The notes beneath the pieces were generated by a model. That model was given only the letters and a program-made list of their open reading frames with translations. It made no database searches and was not told the DNA's origin. A DNA stretch of 64,000 nucleotides from Halobacillus alkaliphilus (GTDB lineage: Bacteria; Bacillota; Bacilli; Bacillales; Halobacillaceae): positions 124,001 to 188,000 of the forward strand of contig NZ_FOOG01000001.1 in NCBI RefSeq assembly GCF_900113125.1. The letters are read 5' to 3'. Each line of letters begins with the position of its first letter. Position 1 is the stretch's first letter. Of this stretch, positions 44,864 to 54,801 are shown piece after piece. The position numbers and the translations under genes were made by a program.

Positions 44864-45328
44864 ATGATGGCAGCAAAACGCCTATTCTTAATTAATGGGC
44901 CTAATTTAAATATGCTTGGAAAAAGAGAGCCGGGCACTTATGGTAACGCTTCTTTGGCTGATGTTGTAAAACTCGTTAAAGATACTGCCTGGGAGTATGG
45001 ATATGAAGTAGAGGAATTCCAATCGAACCATGAAGGGGATCTTGTAGACCAACTGCATAAAGCTGACATGCAGGCAGCGGGTGTTATTATGAATCCAGCT
45101 GCTTATACTCATACAAGTATTGCATTAAGAGATGCGGTTAGCGCTATCTCCCTGCCAGTTGTAGAAGTACACATTTCTAATATTCATGCGCGAGAACCCT
45201 TCCGTCATCAATCCATGCTTGCTCCTGTGTCCCAGGGTCAGATTGTAGGCTTTGGTATAGATGGTTACCGCCTTGCTGCATTAGCTATAATTAAAAAGAT
45301 AGAATCAGAAGGGAGACATGAAAAATGA
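44864..45328 (+). CDS. aroQ: 3-dehydroquinate dehydratase, type II
   Basis: A 154-residue type II dehydroquinase with the signature LFLINGPNLNMLGKREPG, catalytic Tyr in GTYGN, QSNHEGDL, NPAAYTHTSIALRD and the substrate His region VHISNIHAREPFRH. It makes 3-dehydroshikimate in the aromatic pathway. Two ATGs in a row (44864, 44867) are possible starts. The stop overlaps the yqhT start. Confidence 0.95.
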   Translation: MMAAKRLFLINGPNLNMLGKREPGTYGNASLADVVKLVKDTAWEYGYEVEEFQSNHEGDLVDQLHKADMQAAGVIMNPAAYTHTSIALRDAVSAISLPVVEVHISNIHAREPFRHQSMLAPVSQGQIVGFGIDGYRLAALAIIKKIESEGRHEK

Positions 45329-46386
45329 GTAAATTAGAAAATCTGCGAAAATCCGTTATGAGTGATGAACTGGATGGTATACTGATTATGAGTCCAAAAA
45401 ACAGGCGATATGTATCAGGGTTTACAGGTTCCTCAGGTGCGCTGCTTGTAACAAGTGGGGAAGCCTTACTTATTACTGATTTTCGATATACCGAACAGGC
45501 TAACGAACAAGCATCAGATTTTGAGGTTATAGAACATAAAAATCCTATGGTGAAAGAAGTCGCCAATCAAGTGGAGCGTTTAGGGCTTGAGCGGATTGGC
45601 TTTGAGAAAGACCATGTTACATATAGTGTCTATGAACAATACCGCAAAGAAATAAAAGCAAACCTTGTTCCTACCTCAGGTATCGTCGAAAAGTTACGCT
45701 TGATAAAGACAGATGATGAGATTAGTATTTTACAAGCTGCTGCTAAAATTGCGGATGATGCCTTTGAACATATACAAAGCTATATTAAACCAGGTGTCAG
45801 GGAAATTGATGTTTCAAATGAATTGGAATTCTTTATGAGAAAGCAGGGAGCTACCTCTTCCAGTTTTGATATTATTGTTGCTTCCGGCTACCGTTCTGCT
45901 TTACCGCATGGTGTAGCATCTGAAAAAGAAATTCAGGCCGGAGAGCTGGTTACTTTGGATTTTGGAGCCTTATATAAAGGATATTGTTCTGATATTACCC
46001 GTACCGTAGCTGTTGGTGAAATTAGTGAGGAACTGCGTGAAATCTATGATGTTGTTCTGCAGGCACAGTTGAAAGGTATGGAAGGGCTTAAGTCCGGTAT
46101 AACAGGTAAGGAAGCAGATGCCCTAACGCGTGATTATATTAAAGAAAAAGGTTACGGAGAATACTTTGGCCATTCAACTGGACATGGAATTGGTTTAGAT
46201 GTCCATGAAGGACCTGGTCTTTCATTCCGTTCCGACATGGTGCTTGAAGAGGGAATGGTAGTAACCGTTGAGCCTGGAATATACGTACCAAATGTCGGGG
46301 GCTGCCGGATCGAAGATGATACGGTCATTACAAACGCCGGAAACAATCGTTTGAGCACATCTACTAAAGAACTTATTTCATTGTAA
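45325..46386 (+). CDS. yqhT: Xaa-Pro aminopeptidase family M24 peptidase YqhT
   Basis: A 353-residue creatinase-fold peptidase. An N-terminal domain (about 1-130) is followed by the pita-bread domain with the five metal ligands: Asp in LDFGALY and CSDITRT, His in [14 protein letters not shown], Glu in VTVEPGIY and RIEDDT. It removes residues ahead of proline. The ATG overlaps the aroQ stop, and efp follows 23 nt after, making one operon. Confidence 0.93.
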   Translation: MSKLENLRKSVMSDELDGILIMSPKNRRYVSGFTGSSGALLVTSGEALLITDFRYTEQANEQASDFEVIEHKNPMVKEVANQVERLGLERIGFEKDHVTYSVYEQYRKEIKANLVPTSGIVEKLRLIKTDDEISILQAAAKIADDAFEHIQSYIKPGVREIDVSNELEFFMRKQGATSSSFDIIVASGYRSALPHGVASEKEIQAGELVTLDFGALYKGYCSDITRTVAVGEISEELREIYDVVLQAQLKGMEGLKSGITGKEADALTRDYIKEKGYGEYFGHSTGHGIGLDVHEGPGLSFRSDMVLEEGMVVTVEPGIYVPNVGGCRIEDDTVITNAGNNRLSTSTKELISL

Positions 46387-46409
46387 AGGATATAGAAGGA
46401 GGAAAAAAT

Positions 46410-46967
46410 ATGATTTCAGTTAATGATTTTAGAACAGGTCTCACCATTGAAGTGGACGGAGATATCTGGTCAGTAATGGATTTCCAGCATGTGAAACCAG
46501 GAAAAGGAGCTGCATTTGTGCGGTCCAAGTTACGTAACCTGAGAAACGGAAATATTCAGGAAAAAACGTTCCGTGGCGGGGAAAAGGTAGAACGTGCTCA
46601 TATTGAAAACCGTAAAATGCAATATTTATACGCCAATGGTGATATGCATGCATTTATGGATATGGAAACTTTTGAACAAGTAGAAATTCCATCATCCGTG
46701 CTTGAAAACCAGTTGAACTATCTGAAAGAAAATATGGAAGTACAGATCCAGTCTTATCAGGCAGAGACCATTGGTGTAGAGCTTCCTAAAAACGTTGAAT
46801 TAAAAGTAGTGGAAACAGAACCAGGAATTAAAGGGGATACCGCAAGCGGCGGTACCAAATCTGCAACCCTGGAGACAGGCTTGACCGTGCAGGTACCTTT
46901 CTTTATTAATGAAGGCGAGAATCTGTTGATCAGTACTACAGATGGAAAATATGTTTCACGTGCATAA
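46410..46967 (+). CDS. efp: Elongation factor P
   Basis: A 185-residue EF-P with the three-domain tRNA shape. The loop [10 protein letters not shown] holds the lysine (about residue 32) that is modified in Bacillus, and the C-terminal signature [21 protein letters not shown] is present. It rescues ribosomes stalled at polyproline. Directly follows yqhT with AGGAGG. A good terminator follows. Confidence 0.96.
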   Translation: MISVNDFRTGLTIEVDGDIWSVMDFQHVKPGKGAAFVRSKLRNLRNGNIQEKTFRGGEKVERAHIENRKMQYLYANGDMHAFMDMETFEQVEIPSSVLENQLNYLKENMEVQIQSYQAETIGVELPKNVELKVVETEPGIKGDTASGGTKSATLETGLTVQVPFFINEGENLLISTTDGKYVSRA

Positions 46968-46986
46968 TAAATAGAGAGGCTCTTTT

Positions 46987-47022
46987 AAAGCTCATCCCAA
47001 TGAAGGGATGAGCTTTTTTTAA
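46987..47022 (+). terminator. Terminator after efp
   Basis: AAAGCTCATCCC (46987-46998) pairs with GGGATGAGCTTT (47005-47016), then T's. Confidence 0.9.
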
Positions 47023-47053
47023 TAGAGAAAATCTATTTTATATCTCTTAAATT

Positions 47054-47083
47054 GTCATAAGAGATGAGATAGAACATACATAT
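47054..47083 (+). promoter_or_regulatory. SigE-like promoter of the spoIIIA operon
   Basis: GTCATAA (47054-47060), a 14-bp spacer and CATACATAT (47075-47083) fit the mother-cell SigE pattern (GKCATATT-N14-CATACAnT). They lie 30 bp upstream of spoIIIAA, a SigE operon in B. subtilis. Confidence 0.65.
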
Positions 47084-47113
47084 GAAGTAAACCAATTAAA
47101 GGAGCAGAACAGG

Positions 47114-48091
47114 ATGGAGGAGATTATCAGGTTGTTTCCCGATCACTTCCAAATCCTCTTAAAAAGGAAAGTGAATTGGAAGACAATTCAAGAAATTCGC
47201 TTGCGAATCAATCAGAAAATTGAGGTTCTTGATGCCAGGAAAAATGGAGTGGTAGAAGGGCCGCTTGTTACGTCGATTGATTTATCCTATGTATTGAATC
47301 AGATCAGTCAGTTTTCTCTCTACCGATTTAAAGATGAATTAAAAGAGGGCTTCATAACTATTGAAGGAGGTCACCGTGTAGGGTTAGCTGGAAAGGCTAA
47401 TACGGTAAACCATCAGGTTGAGACACTAAAACATATTGCTTTTATGAATATTCGTGTGGCCAAGAACGCTACAGGACAGATTAATCAACTAATCCCTTAT
47501 TTATATCAAGATGGTAAATGGACAAGTACTTTGATTATAGGCCCCCCACATTCAGGTAAGACCACTTTATTAAGGGAGTTGGCCCAAAGGATTGGTTCAG
47601 GTCATCAGGATCAACGAGCAAGTAAAGTTGCCATTGTGGACGAGCGGTCTGAAATAGCCGCAAGTCTTCGAGGGGTCCCCCAACTAGATGTAGGAGAACG
47701 TACAGATGTTATGGATGCCTGCCCTAAAGCAGAAGGCATGATGATGATGATACGTTCGATGTCTCCAGAAGTGATGATCGTAGATGAAATTGGCGGGGCA
47801 GCTGATGCGAATGCGATTAGGGAAGCGACCTTTACTGGAGTCGAAGTTATATGCAGCATTCATGGAACGAGTATAACAAACGTTCAGAAACGTCCCTCTG
47901 CTAAAGAATTGATAGAAGAAGGGGTGTTTGAACGATATCTTGTTCTGGAACGGTTAAGCCCGAATAATGCAGGGTCTGTCACCGTTTTAGACGAGTGTGG
48001 ACTGCCCATAGCTCATTGGAAGGGAAGGGAATTGCATGGAGTGGATTGGGGCCGTACTCATCCTGACTGTAACAACACTAGCCGGTTTTGA
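47114..48091 (+). CDS. spoIIIAA: Stage III sporulation protein AA (AAA+-type ATPase)
   Basis: A 325-residue secretion-type ATPase with Walker A GPPHSGKTT, the arginine-rich stretch VAIVDERSEIAASLRG and Walker B-like VMIVDEIGG. It is the energy-giving component of the SpoIIIA-SpoIIQ channel between mother cell and forespore. ATG after AAAGGAGC. Its 3' end overlaps spoIIIAB by 56 nt. Confidence 0.94.
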   Translation: MEEIIRLFPDHFQILLKRKVNWKTIQEIRLRINQKIEVLDARKNGVVEGPLVTSIDLSYVLNQISQFSLYRFKDELKEGFITIEGGHRVGLAGKANTVNHQVETLKHIAFMNIRVAKNATGQINQLIPYLYQDGKWTSTLIIGPPHSGKTTLLRELAQRIGSGHQDQRASKVAIVDERSEIAASLRGVPQLDVGERTDVMDACPKAEGMMMMIRSMSPEVMIVDEIGGAADANAIREATFTGVEVICSIHGTSITNVQKRPSAKELIEEGVFERYLVLERLSPNNAGSVTVLDECGLPIAHWKGRELHGVDWGRTHPDCNNTSRF

Positions 48092-48545
48092 TATCGCAGC
48101 CCGGTTTAAGCAAAGACCGGGACATATCCGGCAGTGGAAAAATGCTTTGCAAATGATTGAAGCAGAAATGGTCTACGGACAGTCCTCCTTGTGGGAAGTC
48201 TGTGAGAATTTAGCCAGGCACTTACCTCCACCAACTTCTCAGTTTTTTGAAGAAATTAACCAGGTTCAAGAACCTTGTTCGGATTTTGCTTCTTTATGGG
48301 AAGCCCGATTGAAAAAGCATTGGTCTTCGAATGCGATGGGGAAAAGTGAATGGGAGATTTTACTTCAGTTTGGGCGTACCTTAGGCCAGCATGATCTGGA
48401 ACAGCAGCAGAAACAAATTCAATTGGCACTCCATCACTTAGACCGAGAACTCCAGGAATCTTTAGATGGAGTCGATCAGTACCAGAGGATGGCTCGTGGA
48501 ATGGGGGTTTTAAGCGGCCTGCTTGTCATCATATTAATTATTTAA
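48036..48545 (+). CDS. spoIIIAB: Stage III sporulation protein AB
   Basis: A 169-residue GspF-like protein with N-terminal and C-terminal hydrophobic helices and a helical middle (LKQMIEAEMVYGQSSLWEV-type region). Part of the SpoIIIA transenvelope complex. The start inside spoIIIAA is supported because it supplies the N-terminal membrane helix (EWIGAVLILTVTTLAGFDIA). Confidence 0.92.
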   Translation: MEWIGAVLILTVTTLAGFDIAARFKQRPGHIRQWKNALQMIEAEMVYGQSSLWEVCENLARHLPPPTSQFFEEINQVQEPCSDFASLWEARLKKHWSSNAMGKSEWEILLQFGRTLGQHDLEQQQKQIQLALHHLDRELQESLDGVDQYQRMARGMGVLSGLLVIILII

Positions 48546-48561
48546 AGGGGGAAGAGCCATT

Positions 48562-48768
48562 GTGCTTCAAGATGCCACGATACTTTTTCAAATTGCTGGT
48601 GTAGGGATTATTGTCGCAATGATACACAGTATTCTAAAGCAAATGGGAAAAGAGGAGATTGCGCAGGCGGTCACGCTCACAGGATTCATTATAGTCCTGT
48701 TTATCGTTTTGCACCGGCTCGCTGATTTATTTCAAGAAATTAAATCAGTTTTTCTCTACCAAGGGTAG
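48562..48768 (+). CDS. spoIIIAC: Stage III sporulation protein AC
   Basis: A 68-residue protein with two membrane helices joined by KQMGKEEIAQAV, typical of SpoIIIAC. GTG start after AGGGGGAAG. Small membrane subunit of the feeding-tube channel. Confidence 0.93.
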   Translation: MLQDATILFQIAGVGIIVAMIHSILKQMGKEEIAQAVTLTGFIIVLFIVLHRLADLFQEIKSVFLYQG

Positions 48769-48774
48769 GAAACT

Positions 48775-49173
48775 ATGGATATTATACAAATTGTGTCTTT
48801 AGGACTAGTAGCGGCCTTACTAATTATCTTATTAAAAGAGCATAAATCCTCGGCCGCTTTTCTGCTCCTTTTGTTTACCGTCATCATTATCTTTTTATCC
48901 ATTCTGGATCAGGTGAAACATATATTTGCGCTTCTTTCCTATATGGCTGAACAAGCTCAGGTGGAACCCTTTTACTTCAAGACCATTTTGAAAATTATAG
49001 GGATCGCTTATATTGCCGAATTTGGAGCTCAATTAATCAGAGATGCTGGGTTGAATTCATTAGCTTCTAAAGTTGAACTGGCCGGAAAATTATTCATATT
49101 AATGCTTGCGATTCCTATCGTTACTGCAGTAATAGAGACCATCCTAAATTTTATTCCTGGATACTTAGGATAA
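48775..49173 (+). CDS. spoIIIAD: Stage III sporulation protein AD
   Basis: A 132-residue protein with about four hydrophobic helices and the conserved YFKTILKIIGIAYIAEFGAQ stretch. Starts 6 nt after the spoIIIAC stop. Membrane component of the SpoIIIA complex. Confidence 0.94.
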   Translation: MDIIQIVSLGLVAALLIILLKEHKSSAAFLLLLFTVIIIFLSILDQVKHIFALLSYMAEQAQVEPFYFKTILKIIGIAYIAEFGAQLIRDAGLNSLASKVELAGKLFILMLAIPIVTAVIETILNFIPGYLG

Positions 49174-49189
49174 GATAGCGAGGTAGGAA

Positions 49190-50353
49190 ATGAAACCTTT
49201 ATCTTTCATAGTCTGTTTTCTCCTAGGAATCATTTGTTTTCCCTTGATCTCATCGGCTTCCCAAACTCCCGATGAATCTCCTGCCATGTTAGATTATATT
49301 TCTACGGAAGAGCTTGAAAAAAGCTGGGAAGAGCTCGATCAGGATTATGGAGATTACATGCCCTCCTTCAATATGAAAAACTTTCGAGAATACATTCAAA
49401 ACGAGGGATCACTGAAGACATCGGACTGGTTCACAGGAATACTTCAATTCTTCTTTCAGGAGTTGATGCTGAACGGTAAATTGCTGGCTTCTTTATTGTT
49501 TTTAACACTATTCAGTACACTACTCCAATCGGTTCAGAATTCATTCGAAAATCCAGTAATTAGTAAAATCGCTTATCTAGTTGTTTATCTCGTGTTGCTT
49601 ACACTGGCTCTGGAAAGTTTTAGGCAGGTGATTGATTACACGATAGAGGCAATAGATAGAATGAGTAGCTTTATGATCGGACTGCTTCCACTTTTGCTGG
49701 GAATTATGGCATCATTCAGTCATTTAATGTCTATTTCTTTTTTTCACCCCATAATAGTGGCTCTCGTTCAGTCCAGTGGTCTTCTAGTTAAATTCCTTTT
49801 AATTCCTTTGTTTACATCTTCTGCTTTGCTTTTGATTGTAGGGTCGCTCAATGAGACTTACAAAGTAGATCAGCTTGCAGAGCTGCTAAGGAAAACCGGT
49901 TTAGCTGTTATGGGGATTTTTTTAACTATTTTTCTAGGAGTTATATCGGTTCAAGGGACGGTAACAGCTGTTCAAGATGGCGTGACGATGAAAACGGCAA
50001 GATTTGTAACAGGAAATTTTGTGCCGGTGGTGGGCCGCTTGTTTACCGATGCTACGGACACCATATTAGGTGCCTCTCTCGTTTTGAAAAATACTCTGGG
50101 GATTGCAGGAGTAGTTATTCTACTCGGGATTGCCGTGTTTCCCGCTCTTAAAGTTTTCGCTATTGCAATCATTTATAAAATTGCAGCTGCTTTATTGCAG
50201 CCGTTAGGAGATGGCCCTATCATACGAGCCATGGATGTAGTGAGCAGACATATTATGTATGTATTTGCTGCATTGTTAATGGTTTCCATGATGTTTTTTC
50301 TAGTTATAGTCATTATGGTGGCAGCCAGCAACATAACCATGATGGTCAGATGA
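49190..50353 (+). CDS. spoIIIAE: Stage III sporulation protein AE
   Basis: A 387-residue protein with a cleavable-looking signal peptide (to about residue 23), an acidic extracytoplasmic segment, then about eight membrane spans. Length and pattern fit SpoIIIAE, likely the largest membrane subunit of the channel. ATG after GAGGTAGG. Confidence 0.94.
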   Translation: MKPLSFIVCFLLGIICFPLISSASQTPDESPAMLDYISTEELEKSWEELDQDYGDYMPSFNMKNFREYIQNEGSLKTSDWFTGILQFFFQELMLNGKLLASLLFLTLFSTLLQSVQNSFENPVISKIAYLVVYLVLLTLALESFRQVIDYTIEAIDRMSSFMIGLLPLLLGIMASFSHLMSISFFHPIIVALVQSSGLLVKFLLIPLFTSSALLLIVGSLNETYKVDQLAELLRKTGLAVMGIFLTIFLGVISVQGTVTAVQDGVTMKTARFVTGNFVPVVGRLFTDATDTILGASLVLKNTLGIAGVVILLGIAVFPALKVFAIAIIYKIAAALLQPLGDGPIIRAMDVVSRHIMYVFAALLMVSMMFFLVIVIMVAASNITMMVR

Positions 50354-50364
50354 GGGTGTGAAGG

Positions 50365-50964
50365 ATGAGCCTTTTTATAGAGTGGATTACAAGAATTGTT
50401 TTATTTCTGCTGTTAGCGATTGTTGCCGATGCACTTCTTCCATCAGGATTGATGAAGAAATACGCTCGTCTTGTTCTATCAGTGCTTCTCTTATTAATAT
50501 TTCTAGGGCCTTTATTACAACTATTGAAGATAAATCCCGAGCAGTTATTGAAAAAAGCGGAGTACACGATGAATGAAGAGATGGAAGTTGATTCTCTGGA
50601 CGATAGTATTGAAGAAAAGAAAAAAGAAATACTTGAAGGACAAGATGCATATAAATTAGAACAAGTTACCCAATCATTGTCAGCTGAGCTTAAAGATCCT
50701 CTCAAAGAACAGAATTTGGAGCTTGTGGATCTGGAAATGAGCTTTCTTCAAGAACCGTATCAAATGGATACACTGGACAAGCTGGTCCTAACACTTACTG
50801 CTCTTGAAGAAAGTAAGACGGTCGAGAATGTTTCTATATCCATCATGGAGAAACAGGCCCCCAAGGAGGCCGAACAGCTTGACAGTATTCAAGACTGGGT
50901 ATCCAAATACTTGGAATTAGACAAAGCACAAATAGAAATCCGCTGGGAGGAAGAGGATGAATAA
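50365..50964 (+). CDS. spoIIIAF: Stage III sporulation protein AF
   Basis: A 199-residue protein with two N-terminal membrane helices (about 5-55) and a soluble ring-building-motif domain rich in Glu. Member of the SpoIIIA channel. Overlaps spoIIIAG by 8 nt. Confidence 0.92.
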   Translation: MSLFIEWITRIVLFLLLAIVADALLPSGLMKKYARLVLSVLLLLIFLGPLLQLLKINPEQLLKKAEYTMNEEMEVDSLDDSIEEKKKEILEGQDAYKLEQVTQSLSAELKDPLKEQNLELVDLEMSFLQEPYQMDTLDKLVLTLTALEESKTVENVSISIMEKQAPKEAEQLDSIQDWVSKYLELDKAQIEIRWEEEDE

Positions 50965-51580
50965 ATGGTGGAGTAAATTATTAGAACCTTTGTCTTCTAA
51001 AGAAGGAAAAAAGATTAATAAGCCTAAATATTTTATAGGCCTTGGATTAATTGGAGTACTTATCATTCTCTCTAGCAACTGGTTCCAGAGTAACGAACCC
51101 GTCCCGCCTTCACAAGGCGAAACGGCAGAAAAATCCTCAATATCCTCTGAAGCAAACGATGCACCTGAATTAACCGATTCCATAAACCAATTGGAAAAGG
51201 GATATGAGAAACAATTAAAACCACTACTGGAGAACATTGAAGGGGTAAGTTCAGTAGATATTATGATTAATTTATCAGCCACTCATGAAAAAGTGTATGA
51301 CAAAAATTTAATTATAGGAAAGCAGACCACTAAGGAAACAGATAAGAATGGAGGGGAAAGAGAGATTGAAGATTATTCAAAGGAACAGCAGTTAGTCCTC
51401 GTCCGCCAAGGTGATCGTGAAGTTCCTTTACTAACAAAAACGACCAAACCAGAGGTCAGTGGTGTCTTCGTCACCGCTAAGGGGGTCGATCAAATTCAAG
51501 TTAAAGGGTGGGTGGTCGAAGCTGTATCCAGAGTCTTAGACGTACCTAGTCATCGGATTTCTGTCTTGCCTAAACAATAA
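50957..51580 (+). CDS. spoIIIAG: Stage III sporulation protein AG
   Basis: A 207-residue protein with one membrane helix (about 28-45) and an extracytoplasmic ring-forming domain (VSSVDIMINLSATHEKVYDK and GVFVTAKGVDQIQVKGWVVE). In B. subtilis SpoIIIAG forms a large 30-fold ring spanning the intermembrane space. Start overlaps spoIIIAF. Confidence 0.94.
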   Translation: MNKWWSKLLEPLSSKEGKKINKPKYFIGLGLIGVLIILSSNWFQSNEPVPPSQGETAEKSSISSEANDAPELTDSINQLEKGYEKQLKPLLENIEGVSSVDIMINLSATHEKVYDKNLIIGKQTTKETDKNGGEREIEDYSKEQQLVLVRQGDREVPLLTKTTKPEVSGVFVTAKGVDQIQVKGWVVEAVSRVLDVPSHRISVLPKQ

Positions 51581-51592
51581 GGAGGGGTTATC

Positions 51593-52153
51593 TTGGTTAA
51601 AAAACAAACCGTTTGGTTACTTACGATGTTAAGTCTGTTAATTGTATTGAGTGTCTATTACATGACGTCCCCTGATAATGGAGAGATGGCCTTTATTCAA
51701 GAAGATGGTTGGACTGAAGTGAAGGAAGATGGAACAAACCCAGAAAATGCGGAAGGGGTGGAAACTTCTGCTGACGGATCTGTTATTTCACAGGTTTCAA
51801 CAGAGGAGCTATTTGCCGCTATCCGCTTAGAAAAACAAAACGAGAGAGATCAGCTTCAGGAACAGCTTTCAGAAATCGTAGCTTCGAGTAATTTTACTAC
51901 ACAGGAAAAAAATGAAGCCTTAGAAAGAATGGAAACAATTAAGGAGAATCAATCTAAAGAGTCTATATTAGAAAACACTATTCAAGCAAGTGCTCCATAT
52001 GAAGATGTTTTAGTTCGAGCAGAAGAAGAGGTCGTACATGTCACATTAAAAGCTGATGAATTATCAAAGTCTGAAACCAATCAAATTATCCAGATGGTTT
52101 CAGATGAGTTTGGAGAAAAGCGAGTGCAAGTTCAATTCCAACCGACTAAATAA
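51593..52153 (+). CDS. spoIIIAH: Stage III sporulation protein AH
   Basis: A 186-residue protein with an N-terminal membrane helix and a YscJ/FliF-like C-terminal domain that binds forespore SpoIIQ. TTG start after GGAGGGG. Last gene of the operon, with a terminator 5 nt after the stop. Confidence 0.94.
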   Translation: MVKKQTVWLLTMLSLLIVLSVYYMTSPDNGEMAFIQEDGWTEVKEDGTNPENAEGVETSADGSVISQVSTEELFAAIRLEKQNERDQLQEQLSEIVASSNFTTQEKNEALERMETIKENQSKESILENTIQASAPYEDVLVRAEEEVVHVTLKADELSKSETNQIIQMVSDEFGEKRVQVQFQPTK

Positions 52154-52157
52154 TTGT

Positions 52158-52190
52158 AAGCCCCTAACCTAATTGGTAAGGGGTTTTTTT
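52158..52190 (+). terminator. Terminator of the spoIIIA operon
   Basis: CCCCTAACC (52161-52169) pairs with GGTAAGGGG (one A-A mismatch), followed by seven T. Confidence 0.85.
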
Positions 52191-52365
52191 ATGATTTATT
52201 AAATTGGACAGGGGTCTAATGCCCTGTTTTTACCTTCATGCACAGGTGTAGAATAAACCGCTTCCAAACAGGAAGTTGCAGTCAAGTGGTATTCTGTCGT
52301 AAAATGTTAAGAGGAATTATTAATTTCAGTTATAAAAAAGTTATGTACATAAAGGAGTGCCAACT

Positions 52366-52869
52366 ATGTTAAAGGTGCAGGAAATACGTGAATTAATTAA
52401 ACTCATTGATCAATCAAACATTGATGAATTCTGCTATGAATCCAATGGAACCAAAGTATCTATGAAAAAGGAACAAGGGCAGGCAGCTGCAGAACCTGTA
52501 AGAGTACAGGAGTCCGCTCAAGCACCAGTCCCTTCGCAAGAACAGAAGAGTGAGCCTGTTAAGCAGGAAGTACAGGAAAAAGCGGAACCAGAAGAAGCAA
52601 GTAAGGACGAGCAGCAGGGAACTAATTACGATGCCGAAGTTACTTCTCCTATGGTCGGAACCTTTTATTCATCCCCTTCTCCAGATCAGGAAGCTTACGT
52701 TCAGGTTGGAGATCAAGTGAAAGAAGACAGCGTGGTTTGTATTGTAGAGGCAATGAAGTTATTCAACGAAATAGAAGCGGAAGTCAGCGGGGAAATCGTC
52801 GAGATTCTTGCAAAAGACGGTGAACTCGTAGAATACGGACAACCATTATTCCGCGTAAAGTCTAAGTAA
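52366..52869 (+). CDS. accB: Biotin carboxyl carrier protein of acetyl-CoA carboxylase
   Basis: A 167-residue BCCP: N-terminal domain ([19 protein letters not shown]), an acidic Gln/Pro/Glu-rich linker (about 45-90), and the biotinyl domain with the biotin lysine in [16 protein letters not shown] 52366 has AAAGGAGTG at correct spacing; the frame opens at GTG 52357. It carries CO2 for malonyl-CoA synthesis. Operon with accC. Confidence 0.95.
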   Translation: MLKVQEIRELIKLIDQSNIDEFCYESNGTKVSMKKEQGQAAAEPVRVQESAQAPVPSQEQKSEPVKQEVQEKAEPEEASKDEQQGTNYDAEVTSPMVGTFYSSPSPDQEAYVQVGDQVKEDSVVCIVEAMKLFNEIEAEVSGEIVEILAKDGELVEYGQPLFRVKSK

Positions 52870-52883
52870 CGGGGGATGAGATT

Positions 52884-54242
52884 TTGATTAAAAAAGTTTT
52901 AATAGCCAATAGAGGAGAAATAGCTGTTCGAATTATCCGCGCCTGCAAAGAGATGGGAATTGAAACGGTAGCGGTTTATTCTGAGGCAGATAAAGAGGCT
53001 CTTCATGTTCAATTGTCTGATGAAGCTTACTGTGTAGGGCCAAAGTTAAGTAAGGATAGCTATTTGAATTATACAAATATCATGAGTGTAGCCACTCTTT
53101 CAGAAACAGATGCGATCCACCCTGGGTACGGTTTTCTCTCAGAGAATGCTGAGTTCGCGGAAATGTGTGAAGAATGTAATATCACGTTCATAGGTCCCTC
53201 TTCCTACGCTATTCAGAAAATGGGAACAAAGGATGTCGCACGTGAAACGATGAGAGAAGCGGGTGTACCCATTGTGCCCGGTTCAGAAGGTATTATTAAA
53301 GATGAAGCGGAAGGCTTAAAAATTGCTGAAGAAATTGGTTATCCTGTCATTATTAAAGCCACAGCAGGTGGAGGCGGTAAGGGAATACGAGTGGCCCGTG
53401 ACGAAGATGATCTTAAAACGGGTATTCGTATGACTCAACAGGAGGCTGAAACTGCCTTCGGTAACCCAGGGGTATATATTGAAAAATATATTGAGAATTT
53501 CCGCCACGTAGAAATCCAGATATTAGCTGATAACCATGGAAATGCAGTCCATTTGGGAGAACGTGACTGTACCATCCAAAGAAGACTGCAGAAACTCATT
53601 GAAGAAACACCTTCTCCGGCAGTTACACCAGACATTCGTGAAAAAATGGGAGATGCTGCAGTGAAAGCAGCGCTAGCCGTCAATTATTCAGGAGCTGGAA
53701 CTGTCGAGTTCATTTTTGATAAAGAAGAACAAGAATTCTATTTTATGGAAATGAACACTCGGATACAAGTCGAGCATCCTGTAACAGAGATGGTAACAGG
53801 AGTGGACTTAATCAAAGAGATGCTTCAAATCGCCAACAACGAAAAACTCTCCTTTACCCAGGAAGAAATCACGTTTGAGGGATGGGCGATTGAATGCCGC
53901 ATTAATGCTGAAGATCCATTCAAGAATTTCATGCCTTCGGCAGGGCGTATTGATATGTATCTTCCTCCAGGAGGATTTGGTGTACGTGTTGATTCTGCAG
54001 CTTACCCAGGGTATATGATCCCTCCTTATTATGATTCAATGGTAGCTAAGCTCATTGCTTACGGACGAGATCGCGACGAGGCGATCCAAAGGATGAAACG
54101 TGCGCTCGATGAATTTATTATAGAAGGAGTACACACAACAATTCCGTTCCATCAGCGTATGATGGAGCATGAAATTTTTGTGGGCGGAGACTTTAACACA
54201 ATGTTTCTTGAGAAATATACTATAATGAAGGATGAAGAATAA
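52884..54242 (+). CDS. accC: Biotin carboxylase subunit of acetyl-CoA carboxylase
   Basis: A 452-residue ATP-grasp enzyme (IKKVLIANRGEIAVRIIRAC at the start; ATP loop KATAGGGGKGIR; RDCTIQRRLQKLIEE; FMEMNTRIQVEHPVTE). It carboxylates the biotin of AccB. TTG start after GGGGGATGAG, 15 nt after accB. The first committed step of fatty acid synthesis. Confidence 0.96.
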   Translation: MIKKVLIANRGEIAVRIIRACKEMGIETVAVYSEADKEALHVQLSDEAYCVGPKLSKDSYLNYTNIMSVATLSETDAIHPGYGFLSENAEFAEMCEECNITFIGPSSYAIQKMGTKDVARETMREAGVPIVPGSEGIIKDEAEGLKIAEEIGYPVIIKATAGGGGKGIRVARDEDDLKTGIRMTQQEAETAFGNPGVYIEKYIENFRHVEIQILADNHGNAVHLGERDCTIQRRLQKLIEETPSPAVTPDIREKMGDAAVKAALAVNYSGAGTVEFIFDKEEQEFYFMEMNTRIQVEHPVTEMVTGVDLIKEMLQIANNEKLSFTQEEITFEGWAIECRINAEDPFKNFMPSAGRIDMYLPPGGFGVRVDSAAYPGYMIPPYYDSMVAKLIAYGRDRDEAIQRMKRALDEFIIEGVHTTIPFHQRMMEHEIFVGGDFNTMFLEKYTIMKDEE

Positions 54243-54256
54243 AAGGGGTGGTCATT

Positions 54257-54658
54257 ATGAGTGAGAAGCAATTGTTGAATGTGACGGACGGATCCACACT
54301 TGGTAACATTGAGATTGCTCCTGAAGTCATAGAAGTAATTGCAGGTATAGCTGTTTCTGAAGTGGCCGGCGTAGCTTCCATGCGTGGTAATTTCGCTTCT
54401 GGTGTAGTTGAGCGTTTAGGGAAAAAAGACCATGGTAAAGGTGTTAAGGTTGAACTTACAGAAGATGGAATTCTTATAGATGCCTTTGTTGTGATGGACT
54501 ATGGAATTTCAATTCCTGATACGGCTCAAAAAATACAGGACAATACTCGTCAAGCACTCAAAAATATGACAGCACTTGAGATTAATGAAATAAATGTCCA
54601 TATTGTAGGAGTACAAATTGAAGCAAAAGAAGACGAACTCGTCAGTGAAGAATTTTAG
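54257..54658 (+). CDS. yqhY: Asp23/Gls24 family protein YqhY
   Basis: A 133-residue Asp23-family protein (GNIEIAPEVIEVIAGIAVSE, VEVAGVASMRGNF-like core, DYGISIPDTAQKIQDNTRQA). It is co-transcribed with accBC in Bacillus, where loss of YqhY perturbs acetyl-CoA carboxylase activity. ATG 54257 has AAGGGGTGG; the GTG at 54248 is less likely. A terminator follows. Confidence 0.92.
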   Translation: MSEKQLLNVTDGSTLGNIEIAPEVIEVIAGIAVSEVAGVASMRGNFASGVVERLGKKDHGKGVKVELTEDGILIDAFVVMDYGISIPDTAQKIQDNTRQALKNMTALEINEINVHIVGVQIEAKEDELVSEEF

Positions 54659-54661
54659 CAG

Positions 54662-54702
54662 GAGGCCGGTAAAGGGGAACTGTTTCCCTTTCCGGCCTTT
54701 TC
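54662..54702 (+). terminator. Terminator after yqhY
   Basis: A long GC-rich stem (AGGCCGG with CCGGCCT, extended inward by AAAGGGG/CCCTTT) is followed by TTTTC. Confidence 0.85.
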
Positions 54703-54801
54703 ATCTTCTATATTGAGCTTGTTTAATCCTCACATTGGAATAGCTTTTATCTTACTAAAATGTTATTATGCAAACGGATATTACCTAAAAGGAGAATGAA
54801 C

